This document shows, piece after piece, positions 40,918 to 44,415 of a stretch of DNA of 44,415 bases. Made by a program: the position numbers and the translations under genes. Source of the stretch: Sphaerisporangium corydalis (GTDB taxonomy: Bacteria; Actinomycetota; Actinomycetes; Streptosporangiales; Streptosporangiaceae). The notes below the pieces were generated by a model. The model made no database searches, was not told where the DNA came from, and worked only from the letters and a program-made list of their open reading frames with translations. The stretch is taken from positions 336-44,750 of the forward strand of contig NZ_JANZYP010000077.1 in assembly GCF_025506355.1 (NCBI RefSeq), in the 5' to 3' direction. The stretch's first letter is position 1; each line of letters begins with the position of its first letter.

Positions 40918-42453
40918 TCAGGCCTTGGAGACCAGGTCGCCATCGGAGGTGACGATCTTGCCGGACCACAGGTTCGAGGCCGACTTGTAGATCGCGTAGG
41001 TCTCGCTGTCGAAGTACGGCGAGGTGCTGAAGTCGATACGGCCATTGGCGTCAGCGTCACCGATGAGGCTGGTCACACCGTTGATGTAGCCGAGACGCTT
41101 CGTGCTGCTGTACTTCAGGAGCCACGGGGCGCCAGAGGAGCCGGCGGTCATGGAGCACTTCAGGCCGATCTGGGCCTCCGCCTTGAACGCGGCGGCGGGC
41201 TTGGCGGCGAAGGTCTTGCCGTAGCACCACTTCGGCGTGACACCGGTGAACGGCTTGTCACCGTCGGGGTGCGGGGCCGCGGGGTAGCCGAAGATGTAGA
41301 CCGGCTGGCCGACCTTCTGGTTCCAGGTGAAGCCCTGGCCGCCGACGTTGTCGCCCAGGCGACCCGCGTCCTTGTAGTACTCGATGTAGTACACGGTCTT
41401 GAAGTACTTGGTGGCCGAGGTCACTTCGACCTTGTAGGCCAGGAAGTACTTGGTGATCGTGAACGCGTGGTCCACGATCTTCTTGTAGCCAGGACCGGTG
41501 TACGCGTTGTACTCCTCCTCGCTGACGATGATGGTCTGCGTCAGCTCGGGGGCCTGCTGGAAGTTGACGCCCGAGTCGTTCTTCGGGGCCTTGTCGAACT
41601 CGTCCTTGGAGACTTCCTTGGTCGCGAGGGCCGCGTCCTTGGTGTTCCAGGGGACGATCTTCTGGGTGTCGGCCGGCTTGGTGAAGACGGGAGCCTTGGG
41701 GCCGAACTCGTCGAGGAGCTTGTTGTACTCCTCCTTGGAGATCTCGACGTCCTTGCCGTACTTGTAGCCCTGCCACTTGTCGAAGGTGTCCTTGGAGACA
41801 GCCTTCTCACCGGCGTACGAGATGCCGTTGTAGACCGTGACGAACGCGTAGTCGCTGTCGTAGTCCTCGTACACCGCGAAGTCGTAGTGGGTGTAGGCGG
41901 CCTTGCCGACGTAGATGCCCCAGGGAGCCTTGCCCTGGTAGTAGCCCGGGATGAACACCCAGTTGTCGAGCGCACCGTTCTGGATGCCCTCATCGAACAC
42001 GCAGTGTCCGGCGGTGGCGACCAGGTTGTGGTACTTGCTCTGCACCGAGGACGCGGAGCACCAGTACTCCTTGTCGCCCACCGTGAAGAAGACCTTGCCG
42101 ATGGTCTTCGGCAGGTTGACGTTCTTCACCTTGGTGGGGGTGATCTTCTCCTGGCCGATCGGCGGGACGGTGCCGGCCTTGCCCGACGGAGCGGCGTCGC
42201 CGCCACCGAGCTTGACCTTGCCCGAGACCGAGCTGTCGTCGGTGAGCTGCGCGGCGGCCTTCAGGTTGGCACCCGAGTTGGCCGTCCAATAGTCCGTGAT
42301 CTTCTGCGCGCTGGTCGCGGAAGCCAGGGAGACGACCTTCTTGGTGGGGGCGGTCGCGGCGGAAGCCGACGAGACCAGAGTCGCACCGATCATGCTGGTG
42401 GCGGCGATTGCTCCGCCGAGGGGGAGAACGAGGCGCTTGGCACGGGTGTTCAA
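40918..42453 (-). CDS. secreted serine protease C with 149-residue insertion
   Basis: The 511-residue paralog has a signal peptide and the same propeptide block and protease fold as A and B. Between VYNGI and KDAGRL it carries residues 212-360, where A and B have five. This insertion is Lys/Glu/Tyr-rich and holds four copies of [VI]S[KE]..[FY][DN] (at 219, 238, 281 and 310). His and Asp are present; the Ser motif reads GSSGAPW. TTG 42453 follows AAGGAG. A C-terminal tail VTSDGDLVSKA is shared with D. Confidence 0.9.
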   Translation of the reverse strand: MNTRAKRLVLPLGGAIAATSMIGATLVSSASAATAPTKKVVSLASATSAQKITDYWTANSGANLKAAAQLTDDSSVSGKVKLGGGDAAPSGKAGTVPPIGQEKITPTKVKNVNLPKTIGKVFFTVGDKEYWCSASSVQSKYHNLVATAGHCVFDEGIQNGALDNWVFIPGYYQGKAPWGIYVGKAAYTHYDFAVYEDYDSDYAFVTVYNGISYAGEKAVSKDTFDKWQGYKYGKDVEISKEEYNKLLDEFGPKAPVFTKPADTQKIVPWNTKDAALATKEVSKDEFDKAPKNDSGVNFQQAPELTQTIIVSEEEYNAYTGPGYKKIVDHAFTITKYFLAYKVEVTSATKYFKTVYYIEYYKDAGRLGDNVGGQGFTWNQKVGQPVYIFGYPAAPHPDGDKPFTGVTPKWCYGKTFAAKPAAAFKAEAQIGLKCSMTAGSSGAPWLLKYSSTKRLGYINGVTSLIGDADANGRIDFSTSPYFDSETYAIYKSASNLWSGKIVTSDGDLVSKA

Positions 42454-42727
42454 GGAAACTCCTTGGGCTGTCGTGGAACGCATCTTGCGGCCCATGCGTC
42501 AGTAAAGGGATAACCAGAAGATAGCGAGAAGATCTTGGTCTGTGGGGACGATTCCGGGGGAATTTTGACCTTCGCCCGGGCGTGACCCTTTCGTAACCCC
42601 CGCGCTAGGCGGACAGACCCTGTCAGATACGCGCAACCCATGGCCTTACTCGCAGATCAGGCCGGGTGCCAACCTTCTGGGTCCGATGTGGTCGAAGTGA
42701 ACCGCCACGGTTCCACGAACGGCCCAG

Positions 42728-42743
42728 TGTGACGCAGATCACA
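42728..42743. promoter_or_regulatory. perfect CRP-like site upstream of protease C
   Basis: TGTGA-N6-TCACA is the full consensus palindrome, about 275 nt before the protease C start. The rest of 42454-43077 holds no gene I can support; a 6-bp ACGCAT/ATGCGT repeat lies near 42480-42500. Confidence 0.6.
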
Positions 42744-43077
42744 TGGAACCAATGGAGCCGATTCGGGGTGTGGCTACGTCTAAGCGCCCCGCATCGCCCG
42801 GAATCCGGGTGAACCGGTTGTCGCACCCTCTCCCTCATGATCCAGAGAGTCGCGGTGCCCTCACTCCCAGTGGACGAGCGGCGGCGAAATTTCCGCGCGA
42901 TGCTCGAATTTTCTGTGCGGTCGGCACCCGAGGCGCGCGGAGAGCGGTGCCTCCTGGAGCCGCCGGCCCGGGTTCCCGTGTCCGCGCTCTCCACGGCCCG
43001 TCAGGGGCGGGCGCCTCCCGTACGCCGGGACGGCGGGAGCGTGTCGTCCGGGAGCGTGTCAGTACCCGGGAACGCGA

Positions 43078-43107
43078 GCAGGGCCCGGCACGAATGCCGG
43101 GCCCTGC
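43078..43107 (-). terminator. terminator of protease D
   Basis: GCAGGGCCCGGC and GCCGGGCCCTGC pair exactly around a 6-nt loop, 40 nt after the protease D stop. Confidence 0.8.
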
Positions 43108-43146
43108 CTTGATGCTGGGACTGCTGTGCTCTAGCTGGCTAGAACG

Positions 43147-44415
43147 TCAGGCCTTGGAGACGAGGTCGCCGTCCTTGGTGACGATCGAGCCGGACCAGAG
43201 GTTGGCGGCCGACTTGTAGATCGCGTAGGTCTCGGCGTCGAAGTACGGCGAGGTGCTGAAGTCGATACGGCCATTGGCGTCAGCGTCACCGATGAGGCTG
43301 GTGACACCGTTGATGTAGCCGAGACGCTTCGTGCTGCTGTACTTGAGGATCCAGGGGCCACCGGAAGAACCGGCGGTCATGGAGCACTTGAGGCCGATCT
43401 GGGCCTCCGCCTTGAACTTCGCGGCCGCGGCGGCGGCGAAGGTCTTGCCGTAGCACCACTTCGGCGTGACACCGGTGAACGGCTTGTCACCGTCGGGGTG
43501 CGGGGCCGCGGGGTAGCCGAACGCGTAGACCGGCTGGCCGACCTTCTGGTTCCAGGTGAAGCCCTGGCCACCGACGTTGTCGCCCAGGCGACCCGCGTCC
43601 TTGTAGTACTCGATGACGTAGACGAGCTTGAAGTACTTGGTCGTCGAGGACTTCTTCACCCAGTACGAAAGGTAGTAGTGGGTGATGGTGTACGCGTGGT
43701 CTTCGATCTTCTTGTAGCCGGGGCCGGTGTACGCGTTGTAGTCGGCCTCGCTGACGACGACCTTCTCGACGCGACGCGACTGGTGGAAGTTCGCGTTCCG
43801 CGGGACCGAGGCGGCCTTGTCGTACTCGTCCTTGGTGACTTCCTTGCGGGCGCGCTCGCCGTCCTTGGCACCCCAGGGCAGGATGACCTCGGTGCCGGTG
43901 GTCTCCGTGGTGACCGGGGCGTTCTCGATGCCGAACTCGTCAACCAGCTTGTCGTAAGCGGGCTTGTCGATTTCCTGCTTGTCGATGAACTTGTAGCCCT
44001 GCCACCCGTCGTAGGTCGCCTTGGAGACGGCCTTCTCGCCGGCGAAGGCGATGCCGTTGTAGACGGTGACGAACGCGTAGTCGCTGTCGTAGTCCTCGTA
44101 CACCGCGAAGTCGTAGTGGGTGTAAGCGGCCTTGCCGACGTAGATGCCCCAGGGAGCCTTGCCCTGGTAGTAGCCCGGGATGAACACCCAGTTGTCGAGC
44201 GCACCGTTCTGGACACCCTCATCGAACACGCAGTGTCCGGCGGTGGCGACCAGGTTGTGGTACTTGCTCTGCACCGAGGACGCGGAGCACCAGTACTCCT
44301 TGTCGCCCACCGTGAAGAAGACCTTGCCGATGGTCTTCGGCAGGTTGACGTTCTTCACCTTGGTGGGGGTGATCTTCTCCTGGCCGATCGGCGGGACGGT
44401 GCCGGCCTTGCCCGA
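43147..44415 (-). CDS. secreted serine protease D with 149-residue insertion, N-terminus cut by window edge
   Basis: At least 423 codons are present, and the frame runs off the right end, so signal peptide and early propeptide are missing. The triad is intact: TAGHC, SDYAFV and GSSGGPW. The insertion at 43603-44049 has exactly the same 149-codon length and place as in C but has diverged (VSKATYDG, IDKPAYDK, VTKDEYDK, VSEADYNA), while flanking protease sequence is nearly identical. Of the two long members it has the more classical Ser motif. Confidence 0.9.
   Translation of the reverse strand, partial: SGKAGTVPPIGQEKITPTKVKNVNLPKTIGKVFFTVGDKEYWCSASSVQSKYHNLVATAGHCVFDEGVQNGALDNWVFIPGYYQGKAPWGIYVGKAAYTHYDFAVYEDYDSDYAFVTVYNGIAFAGEKAVSKATYDGWQGYKFIDKQEIDKPAYDKLVDEFGIENAPVTTETTGTEVILPWGAKDGERARKEVTKDEYDKAASVPRNANFHQSRRVEKVVVSEADYNAYTGPGYKKIEDHAYTITHYYLSYWVKKSSTTKYFKLVYVIEYYKDAGRLGDNVGGQGFTWNQKVGQPVYAFGYPAAPHPDGDKPFTGVTPKWCYGKTFAAAAAAKFKAEAQIGLKCSMTAGSSGGPWILKYSSTKRLGYINGVTSLIGDADANGRIDFSTSPYFDAETYAIYKSAANLWSGSIVTKDGDLVSKA

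Noticed and set aside
42743-43219. Open frames in the gap between proteases C and D
   Set aside because: They are Arg/Pro-rich, lack ribosome sites and overlap the protease D terminator.
1-44415. Mobile elements, CRISPR, tRNA genes, toxin-antitoxin or prophage genes
   Set aside because: I found no transposase, integrase, direct-repeat/spacer array, tRNA T-loop in a foldable context, or phage structural gene.

Overview
The window is high-GC actinobacterial chromosome. GC-rich third codon positions, WhiB, SigR/RsrA, a DasR-type GntR regulator, nickel superoxide dismutase and a SigB/F-family sigma factor with its anti-sigma all point to a Streptomyces relative. A member of the Streptosporangiales is the best guess; this is inference from gene content and style, not a database match. 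There is no sign of prophage, insertion sequence, CRISPR array or tRNA.

Layout. 1-300: end of an rRNA operon (5S rRNA and tandem terminator hairpins). 566-4015: a secreted or membrane vWA/solute-binding protein, then a divergent Lrp/AsnC regulator and phenylalanine 4-monooxygenase. 4069-8703: phosphate uptake operon pstS-C-A-B, preceded by four 11-nt PHO-box units and ending in an OmpR-type regulator whose receiver has lost its phosphorylation residues. 8854-14608: a 24-residue Cys-rich small ORF, hisN, rsgA, aroA, a SRAP-domain protein, a DksA/TraR zinc-finger protein and a methyltransferase. 14767-15814: sigR-rsrA, the thiol-oxidative stress switch, with a self-recognised promoter. 15865-19702: an NDP-sugar epimerase, then a coupled group with a 44-residue membrane peptide, an HD-GYP membrane protein and a degenerate HD partner. 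19909-24203: a biotin carboxylase, a 70-residue biotin carrier, a thioesterase and a PASTA Ser/Thr kinase. 24286-27565: IlvG-like ThDP enzyme, bioD and dasR. 27934-33842: pdtaS, whiB1-like, a lipid kinase, a membrane protein, sigma/anti-sigma pair, sodN and sodX. 33817-38038: CGNR protein, NAD malic enzyme, a hypothetical gene and an XRE/TPR regulator. 38147-44415: four tandem paralogous secreted trypsin/V8-like serine proteases, the last cut by the window edge.

Much of the window is core chromosome. From memory, sigH-rshA-TB7.3-pdtaS-whiB1 in mycobacteria and sigR-rsrA ... dasR ... pdtaS-wblE ... sigH ... sodN in Streptomyces show similar order. The protease array at the right end is the accessory part and the most unusual. 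Two members carry a 149-residue insertion with four internal repeats beside the catalytic Asp strand. One member has Ala where the catalytic Ser should be. CRP-like palindromes lie upstream of two members, and closely similar terminators follow each gene.

A second theme is leaderless expression: about a dozen genes have a TANNNT-like -10 hexamer 6-8 nt before the start codon and mostly no Shine-Dalgarno sequence.
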